A stretch of DNA of 64,000 bases from the NCBI RefSeq assembly GCF_017255185.1, contig NZ_JAFKCZ010000006.1, positions 186,001 through 250,000 of the forward strand. The letters run 5' to 3'. Below are positions 34,664-43,500 of the stretch, piece by piece (the stretch's first letter is position 1; the number at the start of each line of letters is the position of its first letter). Both the position numbers and the translations under genes were made by a program. Below the pieces are notes generated by a model, which saw only the letters and a list, made by a program, of their open reading frames with translations, did not search any database and had not been told where the DNA came from. The DNA comes from Parahaliea mediterranea. Lineage in GTDB: Bacteria > Pseudomonadota > Gammaproteobacteria > Pseudomonadales > Halieaceae.

Positions 34664-35340
34664 CCCCGGGCCTTCTCGATCAGAATGCCGGCGACAATAC
34701 CCGCCACCGCGCCCAGCAACAGGCCCGACCGGTGGGGCAGGTCGGCGGCGAGCAGGGTCACCGCTGCAGCCACTCCCGCCGCCGCCGCCTTGGGCCAGCG
34801 GTCGACGCCGATCACCAGCAGCGCGGTAAACAGCACCGGCACGGCAAAACCGAGCTGCCACTCCCGGGGCACGATGGGCCCGACGACCATCGCACTGGCG
34901 GTGGCGATCATCCACAGCAACCAGAAAGTGACGCCGACCCCGAGATAGTAGGCGCGAAAGGCCGCGGGCTCCTCATTGGCGCGCAGCATCGACAGCACGA
35001 AAACCTGGTCCACCAGGAAATAGGGGCCGACCCAGCGAAACCAGGGCGGTTGCTGCTGGAAGACGGGCGCCATCGCGGCGGAATACATCAGGTGTCGGGC
35101 ATTGACGATCAACGCCGCGGTCACCGCGGCCGCCACCGCGGCGCCGTCACCCAGCAGGGTCAGCAAGGTCAGTTGGGAGGCCCCGCCGTAGATGATCGGC
35201 GAACTGCTCCAGCCGAGCAGCGGCAACAGGCCCGACCCCATTATGGCGATCCCCAGCACCAGGGCGAAGGGAACGGCCGGCAGGAACATCGGCAGGGCAT
35301 CCAGGGCCCCCTGGCGGGCTGTGCTTGCGGTGTCGGTCAT
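34660..35340 (-). CDS. azlC: AzlC-family branched-chain amino-acid exporter
   Basis: 226 residues with about seven hydrophobic segments. Family motifs: ALDALPMFLPAVPFALVLGI near the N-terminus, IIYGGASQLTLLTLLGDGA, VNARHLMYSAAMAP and LVDQVFVLSML. AzlC forms the main body of the AzlCD exporter. Translationally coupled to azlD by an ATGA overlap. No Lrp-type regulator is adjacent. Confidence 0.93.
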   Translation of the reverse strand: MTDTASTARQGALDALPMFLPAVPFALVLGIAIMGSGLLPLLGWSSSPIIYGGASQLTLLTLLGDGAAVAAAVTAALIVNARHLMYSAAMAPVFQQQPPWFRWVGPYFLVDQVFVLSMLRANEEPAAFRAYYLGVGVTFWLLWMIATASAMVVGPIVPREWQLGFAVPVLFTALLVIGVDRWPKAAAAGVAAAVTLLAADLPHRSGLLLGAVAGIVAGILIEKARG

Positions 35341-35600
35341 GACTACCTAGTGTAATCGATAACCGTGTGCAAAGGGCGCTAAACCATGAGTTTTGACGCC
35401 GCCCTCCGCGCGGGCCGGAGCGCGCCCCCACCCGCACCGTCAATCGCCCGAGCGACTCAATGCCATCAACAACCCAATGCCGAAAGAGCCGCGCCGGGGG
35501 GCGGTAACTGTATCGTCACATTCTGCCTGTACCGTGGCGCTATGAGTGACAATCATCCGCCCGCATCCATCGCCGGAAGCGGACGACCGGCGCCGCGACA

Positions 35601-36755
35601 ATGCTTCTGAAGACTCCGTTCAGGGCACTCGATCTCTGGCGACAACTTCTGCTCCCCTGCCCTTTTCCCGGCATTTGGCGCTATCTCTATCGCCTGGCGC
35701 TGGGTGTATTACTGCTGCCCCTGTTTGTCGCGGCGCAGTGCCTGCACTGGCTGGGCTTCGCGGTCGACGAGTTGCTGTTTCGCGGCTACCGCAAGGTGGA
35801 GGTCCGGCACCCGGTGTTCGTACTCGGCGTACCGCGCAGCGGCACCACCCGCAGCCACCGGCTGCTGGCCGAGGACCCGCGTTTCACCACTTTCTCCACC
35901 TGGGAGTGCCTGTTCGCGCCAAGTATCAGCGAGCGCTACGCAATCCGCGCCGCTGCCGCCCTCGACCGGCGCCTGGGAGCCCCCTTGCACGTGCTCGTCG
36001 GCTGGCTGGAACGCCGCGTGGCGGGGGCCCTCGACGAGGTGCACCCCATCAGCCTGGCGGCGCCCGAGGAGGACTACCTGGCCCTGCTGCCGGTCCTGTG
36101 CTGCTTTGTCTTGGTGATCCCCTTTCCCCAGGCGAACTGGCTGTGGCGCCTGGCCCGCTTTGACCGCGACCTGCCGGCGACGGAACAGCGACGCTTTATC
36201 GCCGGGTACCGCCGCTGCCTGCAGCGCCACCTCTTCGTTCACGGGCCGGACAAAACCCTGCTGTCGAAAAACGCTTCCTTCGCGGGCATGGCCCACAGCC
36301 TCGCCCGGGCGTTTCCCGACAGCCGGATAGTGGTCTGCGAGCGCGACGCCCTGCAGGTCATTGGCTCCCAGTTCAACGCCCTCGCGGGGGCCCGGCGCCT
36401 GTGCGGGCTGGCGGCCGACGAGCCGCGATTCCGCGACCAGTTGCTCGCGAGCCTGGAGTTCTACTACCGCAATCTCGATACCTTGAAGCGGGAACTTCCC
36501 GCCAGCCGCTGCTTTGTCCTGGCGGCGGCGGATCTGGCCCGGGCCCCCGAGGAGCAGCGCGCGCGCCTCTACCGCCAGCTCGGGCTGGGGGCACCCCCGG
36601 TATCCGCCACACCATCCGGGCCATCCGCGAGTGCCGGAGCCGCCGCGGGGATACACCGGCCGGTGGCACAACCTCCCCTGGCGCGCTGGGGACTGCAAGC
36701 GAGCGAATTGCGACGGCGTTTTGGCCCCTGGTGCCGCGCCGAGGCCCGCCTGTGA
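35601..36755 (+). CDS. Sulfotransferase-family protein
   Basis: 384 residues. The PAPS 5'-phosphosulfate loop VFVLGVPRSGTTRSHRLLAE lies at about 72-91, and a second cofactor region is at RIVVCERDALQVIGSQ (about 240). The N-terminus contains a hydrophobic helix (LYRLALGVLLLPLFVAAQ), suggesting membrane association. Such proteins move sulfate from PAPS to a lipid, sugar or other hydroxyl. The stop overlaps the next gene (GTGA), a GT4 glycosyltransferase, followed by a polysaccharide deacetylase: the three look like a small glycolipid or surface-glycan modification cassette. The acceptor is unknown. Confidence 0.85.
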   Translation: MLLKTPFRALDLWRQLLLPCPFPGIWRYLYRLALGVLLLPLFVAAQCLHWLGFAVDELLFRGYRKVEVRHPVFVLGVPRSGTTRSHRLLAEDPRFTTFSTWECLFAPSISERYAIRAAAALDRRLGAPLHVLVGWLERRVAGALDEVHPISLAAPEEDYLALLPVLCCFVLVIPFPQANWLWRLARFDRDLPATEQRRFIAGYRRCLQRHLFVHGPDKTLLSKNASFAGMAHSLARAFPDSRIVVCERDALQVIGSQFNALAGARRLCGLAADEPRFRDQLLASLEFYYRNLDTLKRELPASRCFVLAAADLARAPEEQRARLYRQLGLGAPPVSATPSGPSASAGAAAGIHRPVAQPPLARWGLQASELRRRFGPWCRAEARL

Positions 36756-37891
36756 TCGCGGCGGAACAACTGCCACCGCCCACCGAAGCTCCGCGCGCGC
36801 GGCTGCGGGTGGCGGTGATTTCCGATTCACCGCCCGAACGCAACGGCGTCGGCTCCTACTACGCCGACCTGGTCGAACAGCTCGGGCAGCGGATCGAGCG
36901 CTCCGAACTGCTCTGCCCCACCGGCAACCAGTCGCGACTGTACCGCTACCTGTTGCCGCCATTGCCGGGGGACAGCACACAAAAAATCTGGCTACCCAAC
37001 CCGCTGGGCCTGTGGCGCCGGCTGTCGGCCTTGCGCCCCCACGTGGTCGTGGTGCCCACGCCAGGTCCCTACGGCATCGCCGGCCTGGTCACCGCGCGAC
37101 GACTGGGAATACCGGTGATCACCGGTTTCCACACCCACTACGAGGCCCTGGCCGGTATCTACTGGGCCACCGCCTTCGGCCGCCTGAGCCAGTGGTATCT
37201 CACCCGCTCCAACCAGCTGCTGTTCCGCCTCAGCCACCTGGTACTGGCCAACTCCCCGGACATGATTCAACAGGCTCGCCGGTTCGGCGCCAACCGCGTG
37301 GAGCTGATGGGAACCTCCGTGGCCGGCGAGTTCCTGCACACGCCGCTGGTGCCGCCCCGACCGCGACTAAGGCGCGTGCTGTTCATCGGCCGCTTGGCGG
37401 AGGAAAAAAACCTGCCGGCCGTTCTCGATGCGGCCGCCAGGCTGCCGGACCTGCAATTTACCGTGGCGGGCGACGGCCCCCTGCGCCGCACCGTCGGCAA
37501 CGCCGCCCAGCGCCTGCCCAACCTGCACTACATCGGCTGGCGGCCGCGCAGCGCGCTGGTGCACCTGCTCGATGAGCACGACTTACTGATATTGCCATCC
37601 CGAGTGGAATCCTTTGGTACGGTAGCCCTGGAAGCCATGGCCCGGGGGCGGCTCGCCCTGGTGTCGGAGGCTTGCGGAATTGTCGACTGGGCCGTCCTGG
37701 CAAATGGCCTGTTCGTCATCGGCAAGGGGGAATCGGCTTGGCAGGCCCTCGAGCGCATCGCCGGCCTGCCAGCGGAGGCCCGCGCGCGCAAGAGCGGTAT
37801 CGCCCGGCGCGCGGCGCTCGAGCTCAATAACTGGAACCTGCGGCGCTGGCTGCTCTGGCTGCAGGAAGCCGGGCAGGCGCAACGGCACTGA
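36752..37891 (+). CDS. GT4-family glycosyltransferase
   Basis: 379 residues from a GTG at 36752 overlapping the sulfotransferase stop; the frame is open upstream but that is the sulfotransferase gene. N-domain: RVAVISDSPPERNGVGSYYA, HVVVVPTPGPYGIAGLVTAR, VITGFHTHYEAL. C-domain: VLFIGRLAEEKNLPAVLDAA, FTVAGDGPLRR and the E-x7-E donor site in PSRVESFGTVALEAMARG. This is the GT-B fold of family GT4 close to the GPI/PIM-mannosyl type (MgtA-like). Donor and acceptor are not predictable. The next gene begins within 20 bases in the same frame after one TGA. Confidence 0.93.
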   Translation: MIAAEQLPPPTEAPRARLRVAVISDSPPERNGVGSYYADLVEQLGQRIERSELLCPTGNQSRLYRYLLPPLPGDSTQKIWLPNPLGLWRRLSALRPHVVVVPTPGPYGIAGLVTARRLGIPVITGFHTHYEALAGIYWATAFGRLSQWYLTRSNQLLFRLSHLVLANSPDMIQQARRFGANRVELMGTSVAGEFLHTPLVPPRPRLRRVLFIGRLAEEKNLPAVLDAAARLPDLQFTVAGDGPLRRTVGNAAQRLPNLHYIGWRPRSALVHLLDEHDLLILPSRVESFGTVALEAMARGRLALVSEACGIVDWAVLANGLFVIGKGESAWQALERIAGLPAEARARKSGIARRAALELNNWNLRRWLLWLQEAGQAQRH

Positions 37892-37906
37892 ACGCGGGAT
37901 ACGACG

Positions 37907-38572
37907 CTGGAACTGCTGCCCTCCATTCACGACGTAATGCCCACCACCCTGGACCGGGTGGAGCATCTGGCCCGGCGCCTGCGCCACGGCGGCCATCCGC
38001 CGCCCCTGTTGTTGGTGGTGCCCGGTAGGCACTGGACCCCGGCGGACCTGGACAGGCTGCGCCGGCTGGCCGCGGCCGGCCACCCGCTGGCGGGGCACGG
38101 CTGGCACCACCGCGTCGACGGCTACCGCAACCTCCGTCATCGCCTGCACGCCGCAATCCTGTCCCGCGACGCCGGCGAGCATCTGTCCCTGGACCGGGCC
38201 GGGGTGCTGGCGCTGATCCGCCGCTGCCGGGCCTGGTTCGACGAGCGGGAACTGCCGGCACCGGAGACCTACGTACCACCGGCCTGGGCCATGGGACCGG
38301 TGGCGCCGCGGGACCTGCGTGGACTGGGCTTTCGCTGGTTCGAGTTCCTGAGCGGACTGTACGACAGTGAACGGGACGCCTTGCAGCGCCTCCCCCTGCT
38401 CGGCTTCGAGGCCGATACCCGTTTGCGCCGCGGCCTGCTGCGCGCCAGCAACCGCCTCAACACCCTCGCCGGGCGCGGTACCGGCCGCGCCAGGCTGGCG
38501 CTGCACCCGCGGGACGAGCAGCTACTGCTGGCGAAGGATCTCGAGCACTGGCTCACGGCAGCCGGCCCGTAG
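37907..38572 (+). CDS. Polysaccharide deacetylase-family protein with a non-standard start
   Basis: The first ATG is at 37937, but the family N-terminal motif LLPSIHDV, whose Asp is the catalytic/metal residue of motif 1, is encoded just upstream. Between it and the in-frame TGA of the glycosyltransferase (37889-37891) there is no ATG, GTG or TTG; a CTG at 37907 gives MELLPSIHDVMP and 221 residues, hence the start used here. Later motifs: GHPLAGHGWHHRVD (metal-binding His pair), APETYVPPAWAMGP and FRWFEFLSGL. Likely removes N- or O-acetyl groups from the product of the upstream glycosyltransferase. Readthrough of the single TGA would instead make a fusion. Confidence 0.78.
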   Translation: MELLPSIHDVMPTTLDRVEHLARRLRHGGHPPPLLLVVPGRHWTPADLDRLRRLAAAGHPLAGHGWHHRVDGYRNLRHRLHAAILSRDAGEHLSLDRAGVLALIRRCRAWFDERELPAPETYVPPAWAMGPVAPRDLRGLGFRWFEFLSGLYDSERDALQRLPLLGFEADTRLRRGLLRASNRLNTLAGRGTGRARLALHPRDEQLLLAKDLEHWLTAAGP

Positions 38573-38619
38573 GCGTTTAACGATAGCGCAAGCTCGCCGG
38601 GACCCGCGGGACGGCACTG

Positions 38620-40542
38620 TCATTGCGCCCCGGCTGGCCCGGCGTCGCGCTGCGCCAACACCGGAACCGAAATCCTCGACGGGTATTGCGCACCGTAGTG
38701 CAGCGACAGCACCGGCGCCCGCTCGCGGTTGCGCGACTCGAAGGCACCGGCGTCGGCCCCCGCCAGGGCGATCTGCAGGCGATGCCCGGCGGCCAGCCTG
38801 ACCGCGGTGGCATACAGGGACAGGTCGATTTTGTGTACCTCGCCCGGCACCAGCGGGCTCGCATCACGCTCCAGATAGCTGCGGCCGGCGCCGTCCACCC
38901 GGTAGGGTACGTTGGCCGCCACCACGCGGTGGTGGCGGGCGCGCAATACGCCCTCGGTGATATAGGTCACGCGGCCATCGGGCGCCACCGACTCCAGGTA
39001 GGCGTGCAGGTTGGGGTCCGCCACGGAGGCGCCCAGGTACAGGCTCAGCTGGACGTTACCCACCACCAGCATGTCCCGCTCCAGCGGCGCGGTGCTGAAT
39101 CGCAGTACCTTGCCATCCTGGTCACGCCGGTCGTCATAAATAACATCCGGCCCGCCCAACTGGGTGTGCCAGCGGGTATGCTCGCCGGTGCTCGCGGAAA
39201 AATCGACGTCCAACGATTGCGTGCCACCGCTCCCGGGCGCCACAGATTGCAGGCTATTGCCGGCCGCCAGGTGGAACTGCCAGTGATCCCGCTGCCGGGG
39301 CGGCCACACATCGGAGTGGCGCCAACCACCGCCGTTCATCACGTGGTAGCGGATGCCCGGCTCGGGCGCCTCGCCCTCGCCCTTCAGGTAGTGGGCGAAA
39401 AAGGCCTCCACCGCGCCGTAGTGTTCCTCGTAGGACCACAGCGGCGGCCGGTCGACGGCCTCGAAGGGGTCGGTATCGTGGTCCCCGCCGTGGCTGAAGG
39501 GCGCGATGGTCAGCGTTTGCCGGTTGGAGAAACGGTCGAAGCGCGCCAGGGCGCCGTCCGCCGTCGCCGCGTCCAACCAACCGGCAATCACGAACATCGG
39601 CACGCCCGAGCCCTCGATTTCCGCCTGACGGGCATAGGGCTGCGAATCGGCCATGGTCCACCCGGTATCGGCATAGCGGGAATCGCGATACTCCAGCCCG
39701 CGCACGGCTTGTTGCACATCCGGCGTGTTATGTTCGGCCACCGCCGCCGCCAACTGTGCGCCGTCGCTGTCGGCGTCCACCGGTTTCACGCCACCGATCA
39801 ACAGGCCGCCAAGGGCGCAGCGAAGGCCGTCCAGCCAGCCCTCGGCCCCGGGCCATACCAGGGCGCAGACATCGTTGCGGTCCATCGCCATCACCGCATC
39901 GCTCCAGGCCGCGATAAAGCCCGGCTGGTAAACGCCCCCGGGGGTCGCCAGGTGATACTGGGAGTCGAAATCGCTGTACAAGGGTGCCACGGCCTTCAGG
40001 GCCGGGTGGTGCACGGTGGTCATCAGCTCCGCGCTGGTGCCGAGATAGGACACGCCGAGGGAGCCGACCTTGCCATTCGACCAACCGCGGGAGGCAATCC
40101 AGTCGATCACCGCCGCGTAGTCCGCCACCTCCTCGGGGGAGTACTCCATGCGATGCGCACCGAAGGAGGCGCCGGTACCGCGCACATCCACCGACACGAA
40201 GGCGTAACCCCGGGGGTTAAAAAAAGCCGCGTACTCCGGCAGATCAACGCCCGGCGCGCCGAAGCCCAAGCCGTGCAACACGCGACCGACAAAGGTCACA
40301 CGGGAAGCGCGCCAGTAGCGCGTGCCGGAAACCAGCGTGGGCACGCGCTCACCGGGCGCCAGCGACGCGGGCAGCCACAGGTCGATGGCGATCCGCGTAC
40401 CATCCGGCGCGGTCACATACAGGGACTGGTTGCGTTGCTCGCCCAGTGGCGTGAGGCGTTCACCCGCCAGCGGTACCGATTGCGCGTACAACACCACCAG
40501 TGCCGCAACCGCCAGCACTACCATCGCGATTTTCTTCAGCAT
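38620..40542 (-). CDS. CocE/NonD-family hydrolase, membrane-anchored or exported
   Basis: 640 residues with an N-terminal hydrophobic segment (KKIAMVVLAVAALVVLYAQ). Catalytic domain of the Xaa-Pro dipeptidyl-peptidase/CocE group: VSVDVRGTGASFGAHRMEYS (oxyanion region), nucleophile in GSLGVSYLGTSAEL, acid/His region MFVIAGWLDAATADG and IAPFSHGGDHDTDPFE. The C-terminal ~230 residues are the jelly-roll domain. These enzymes cleave esters (cocaine esterase), acyl amides or dipeptides. Last gene of a five-gene minus-strand operon with a TonB receptor and acyl-CoA ligase; likely a periplasmic step that releases a carboxylate. Confidence 0.9.
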   Translation of the reverse strand: MLKKIAMVVLAVAALVVLYAQSVPLAGERLTPLGEQRNQSLYVTAPDGTRIAIDLWLPASLAPGERVPTLVSGTRYWRASRVTFVGRVLHGLGFGAPGVDLPEYAAFFNPRGYAFVSVDVRGTGASFGAHRMEYSPEEVADYAAVIDWIASRGWSNGKVGSLGVSYLGTSAELMTTVHHPALKAVAPLYSDFDSQYHLATPGGVYQPGFIAAWSDAVMAMDRNDVCALVWPGAEGWLDGLRCALGGLLIGGVKPVDADSDGAQLAAAVAEHNTPDVQQAVRGLEYRDSRYADTGWTMADSQPYARQAEIEGSGVPMFVIAGWLDAATADGALARFDRFSNRQTLTIAPFSHGGDHDTDPFEAVDRPPLWSYEEHYGAVEAFFAHYLKGEGEAPEPGIRYHVMNGGGWRHSDVWPPRQRDHWQFHLAAGNSLQSVAPGSGGTQSLDVDFSASTGEHTRWHTQLGGPDVIYDDRRDQDGKVLRFSTAPLERDMLVVGNVQLSLYLGASVADPNLHAYLESVAPDGRVTYITEGVLRARHHRVVAANVPYRVDGAGRSYLERDASPLVPGEVHKIDLSLYATAVRLAAGHRLQIALAGADAGAFESRNRERAPVLSLHYGAQYPSRISVPVLAQRDAGPAGAQ

Positions 40543-40586
40543 GTTCTATCGGTTCCCTTGGCGCCTGTTTACTTCCCGCGAGCCAT

Positions 40587-41726
40587 TCACTGGCCCTCCA
40601 CCGCCGCCCGCACCGCCAGCGGCCGGACCTTGGCCACCAGGCTGTACAGGTACTTGCCTGGCTCCTCGTTCACCACATAGTGGGCGGAATCCTCGAACGC
40701 CACGTATTCCTTGACTGGCGCCCGCACTTGTTTGAACCACTCCTTGATCAGCGTGGTGGGCGTCTGCCAGTCGTGCTCGCCCTGGAAAATAAACACCGGG
40801 ACCTCGAATACGTACTCGTCCGGGTAAGTGATCTCGTAGTCATACAAATCCACCAGCAGGGCTTCGTTGGCGGGCGACATCGGATCGGGGAAAAACTTCT
40901 TGTACAGTTCTCCCATGCTCAAATCCGGCGACAGGATGGTATCCAGCATCAGGTGCGAGTGCAGGCCGTCCTGGGGGTCCCTCAGGGCGTGAATCGAGGC
41001 GCCAAAGCGCGACAGATGCCGCTGGATCGTGGCCACGTGATCGGCGCCGAGTTCGGGGTCCTCCGGCCACGGCGGCACCGACTCCAGGGCCTGCAGGGTT
41101 TCGCTGTCGCCGGCGCCACGGGCGGCCTCCTTCATCAGTCGCAGGCTTTCGTCGAATCCGGACTTCCAGCCCAGGGCCTGGCCCACGCCGACGTAGGCCG
41201 ACACCAGGTCGGGGCGCTGGGCAATGACCTTGAGGCCCAGGTTGGTGCCCCAGCTGTGCCCGACCAACACCACCCGGGGCTGTTCGAAACGCAGGGTGAC
41301 GTACTCCAGCAACTCCACGGTGTCCGCGACCATGCGCTCGAAATCGGTGGCCCTGGCCATCGCCTCGTCGCCGTAGGAGCGCCCTGCCCCCCTCTGGTCC
41401 CATTCCACAAGGGTGAAATACTCCGTCAGCGGCGCCAGCACCCGGTGCGTGAAGGGTGTAAACGCGGAACCGGGGCCACCGTGCAGGTCTACCAGGATGG
41501 GGTTGTTCAGGTCGCGGCCGCGAATCCGCACGAACTGCTGCACGCCGCCCAGGGTCAGGTACCTGGACTCGTCGATGGCGCCATTGTCGATGTCCAACCA
41601 CAGGGAGTTGCGGTTCATCTGCTTGCCGGTATCGATCAGGAAATACGCGGTGCCGGCGGCGCTGGACAGCGCAATCAGAATCAGCACCGTCAATGCCGCC
41701 AGGGTTTTGATAATACGTTTAGTCAT
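40587..41726 (-). CDS. Alpha/beta hydrolase, prolyl-iminopeptidase-like (S33), membrane-anchored
   Basis: 379 residues from ATG 41726, chosen for its GGAG ribosome site; residues ~8-30 form a membrane anchor or signal (TLAALTVLILIALSSAAGTA). Motifs: oxyanion LVDLHGGPGSAF, nucleophile VLVGHSWGTNLGL, acid FIFQGEHDWQTP, and His in FEDSAHYVVNEEPGKYL. The HGGPG plus GHSWG combination marks the S33 peptidase group, which cleaves N-terminal proline or other amides. It follows the acyl-CoA ligase by 10 bases and precedes the CocE-type hydrolase, so two exported hydrolases are made together. Substrate unknown. Confidence 0.9.
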   Translation of the reverse strand: MTKRIIKTLAALTVLILIALSSAAGTAYFLIDTGKQMNRNSLWLDIDNGAIDESRYLTLGGVQQFVRIRGRDLNNPILVDLHGGPGSAFTPFTHRVLAPLTEYFTLVEWDQRGAGRSYGDEAMARATDFERMVADTVELLEYVTLRFEQPRVVLVGHSWGTNLGLKVIAQRPDLVSAYVGVGQALGWKSGFDESLRLMKEAARGAGDSETLQALESVPPWPEDPELGADHVATIQRHLSRFGASIHALRDPQDGLHSHLMLDTILSPDLSMGELYKKFFPDPMSPANEALLVDLYDYEITYPDEYVFEVPVFIFQGEHDWQTPTTLIKEWFKQVRAPVKEYVAFEDSAHYVVNEEPGKYLYSLVAKVRPLAVRAAVEGQ

Positions 41727-41736
41727 GCCTGGCTCC

Positions 41737-43320
41737 TTACGCCTCACTGCCGAACAGCGCGCCGGCCCGGGATTTCAATGACACCTTGTCCACCTTGCCA
41801 ATCGGCAGCAACGGCAGGCTCTCCAGCACCACAAAGTGCTTGGGCACCTTGTAGTTGGCCAGTCGGGCCTTGCAGTGCCGCTCCAGGTCCTGCCCGTCCA
41901 GCCGCTGCGCCGCAGCGGCGACAAAGGCCACGCCGACCTCCTGCCACAGGGGGTCATCCACACTGACCACCGCGGCGCAGTCGACCCCGTCCAACTCCTC
42001 TATCGCCACCTCGATTTCGCGCGGGTACACGTTGTAACCGCCGGACTTGAACATCTCCTTGACGCGACCGACGATGGCGATATAGCCGTCGTCCCGCTCC
42101 ACAGCAATGTCGCCGGTGCGGAACCAGCCGTCTTCGGTAAACGCGGCCCGGGTGGCCGTGGGGTTGCGCCAGTAACCCATGGTCAGCTGATCGCTGTAGG
42201 TCTGCACCTCCCCGGGGGTACCGCGTTCAACGACGACACCGCGCTCATCGCACAGGCGCACCGCCACGCCCGGATAGGGCCTGCCCACGGTACCGGTCAG
42301 CAATTGCAGGTCGGCGGTGGGCGCCAGTGCGGTAATAGCGCTGGTCGTCTCGGTCATGCCATAGTTGGTGGCCAGCCGGGGACAAATAGCGCGCAGGGCC
42401 CGCACGGTATCCACCGGCATCGCAGCGCCCTCCCAGACAATCAGCTGTACACTGGAAAAATCCACCCGGGCGATTTCCGGCAGCGCGAGCTGCAGGGTAA
42501 AGACGCTGGGCACCGACCCCCACAGTGTCAATCGCTCGCGCTCGATCAGCAACAGCGCCTCAAGCGGATCAAACTGCTCCATCAGCACCGTGGCGCCACC
42601 GGCCACTAGGCAGGGCGCGAACATGTCGATAACGCAGCCGATATGGTTGATCGGGAAATAATTGAGTACGCGATGGGGCTTCAACGGCCACAGCGCATTC
42701 TGGCGGATGGCGAAACGGGTAATCGCCCCGTTGCGCAGCAGCGCTCCCTTGGGCGTCCCGGTGGAACCGGAGGTATAGACCAACAGGCCGGCGCGGTTGC
42801 CATCGACCTGCCAGGGTCCGGCGTCGGCGGCCTTGGGCCGGTGGGCGTCGACCCAGCTGTCGAGACTTCCCGGGGCCTCCCCCTGCTCCAGCGGTACCAG
42901 TTGGCAGTCGAGGCCCAAACCCGCGACGATGGCCTCCAGCTCGCCCCGGTAATTTCGCGAGGAACCGGCATCGGCGAAAAACAGCAGGCCCGGCGCGGCG
43001 TCCTCGATAACCTGGGCGAGCTCCCTTGAGCGGTACTTGGGGTTCAGGCCCAGCCAGATGGCCCCTACCGCATTGGCAGCGAGGAAGGTTTCGACAAAGG
43101 CCACCGTCGGTCCGTCGAGGGTCGCCACCCGGTCGCCGGCGCCGATACCAGCGGCCTTCATGGCCCCGGCGATGGCCTCTACCCGGCGCGACAGTTCCGC
43201 GTAACTGACTCGCAGATCGCCCTCGACCAGCGCCTCGGCATCGGGCGTTTCCCGGGCCCAGTACGCCAGGTAATCAAACAGGCTCGGCAGGGCCGGAACA
43301 TCGGCCAACTCACTACTCAT
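41737..43320 (-). CDS. AMP-dependent acyl-CoA ligase (second catabolic operon)
   Basis: 527 residues. Complete ANL motif set: LLVYTSGSTGTPKGALLRN, ATNYGMTETTSAI, DGWFRTGDIAVERDDGYIAI, GRVKEMFKSGGYNVYPREIE and LPIGKVDKVSLKSRA with the catalytic lysine. ATG at 43320. The N-terminus (LFDYLAYWARETPDAEALVE) resembles medium-chain or aryl acid ligases. In the operon it would activate an acid released by the two exported hydrolases. An enoyl-CoA hydratase transcribed divergently at the far end of the cluster could take the CoA ester further. Confidence 0.93.
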   Translation of the reverse strand: MSSELADVPALPSLFDYLAYWARETPDAEALVEGDLRVSYAELSRRVEAIAGAMKAAGIGAGDRVATLDGPTVAFVETFLAANAVGAIWLGLNPKYRSRELAQVIEDAAPGLLFFADAGSSRNYRGELEAIVAGLGLDCQLVPLEQGEAPGSLDSWVDAHRPKAADAGPWQVDGNRAGLLVYTSGSTGTPKGALLRNGAITRFAIRQNALWPLKPHRVLNYFPINHIGCVIDMFAPCLVAGGATVLMEQFDPLEALLLIERERLTLWGSVPSVFTLQLALPEIARVDFSSVQLIVWEGAAMPVDTVRALRAICPRLATNYGMTETTSAITALAPTADLQLLTGTVGRPYPGVAVRLCDERGVVVERGTPGEVQTYSDQLTMGYWRNPTATRAAFTEDGWFRTGDIAVERDDGYIAIVGRVKEMFKSGGYNVYPREIEVAIEELDGVDCAAVVSVDDPLWQEVGVAFVAAAAQRLDGQDLERHCKARLANYKVPKHFVVLESLPLLPIGKVDKVSLKSRAGALFGSEA

Positions 43321-43389
43321 AGAAAACTCTTAGGTCTCGATTGGCGCTCCGCCAGGAGAGTCACATACCGGACGGGGCGTTGAAAGAAG

Positions 43390-43418
43390 CCTGTTTGCGG
43401 CACGGGTCCGCAAACAGG
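43390..43418. repeat. Perfect 11-bp hairpin between two operon genes
   Basis: CCTGTTTGCGG (43390-43400) and CCGCAAACAGG (43408-43418) with a 7-base loop. On the minus strand it lies between the TonB receptor stop and the ligase start and is followed by CTTCTTTC, not a clean U-tract. It could be a partial terminator, a 3' stabilising hairpin, or a protein-binding dyad that lowers expression of the enzyme genes relative to the receptor. Confidence 0.8.
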
Positions 43419-43500
43419 GATACTGGCTATCAATTGTCGGCCTGGCTGCTTCTGTCGTCGACCGCTTGCGCGGCCAACGACAAAAGCCGTGCACAGCGCG

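Noticed and set aside
35386-35610. Short + strand open frame before the sulfotransferase
   Set aside because: No homology signal, low-complexity Ala/Pro/Arg start and no ribosome site; more likely leader DNA.
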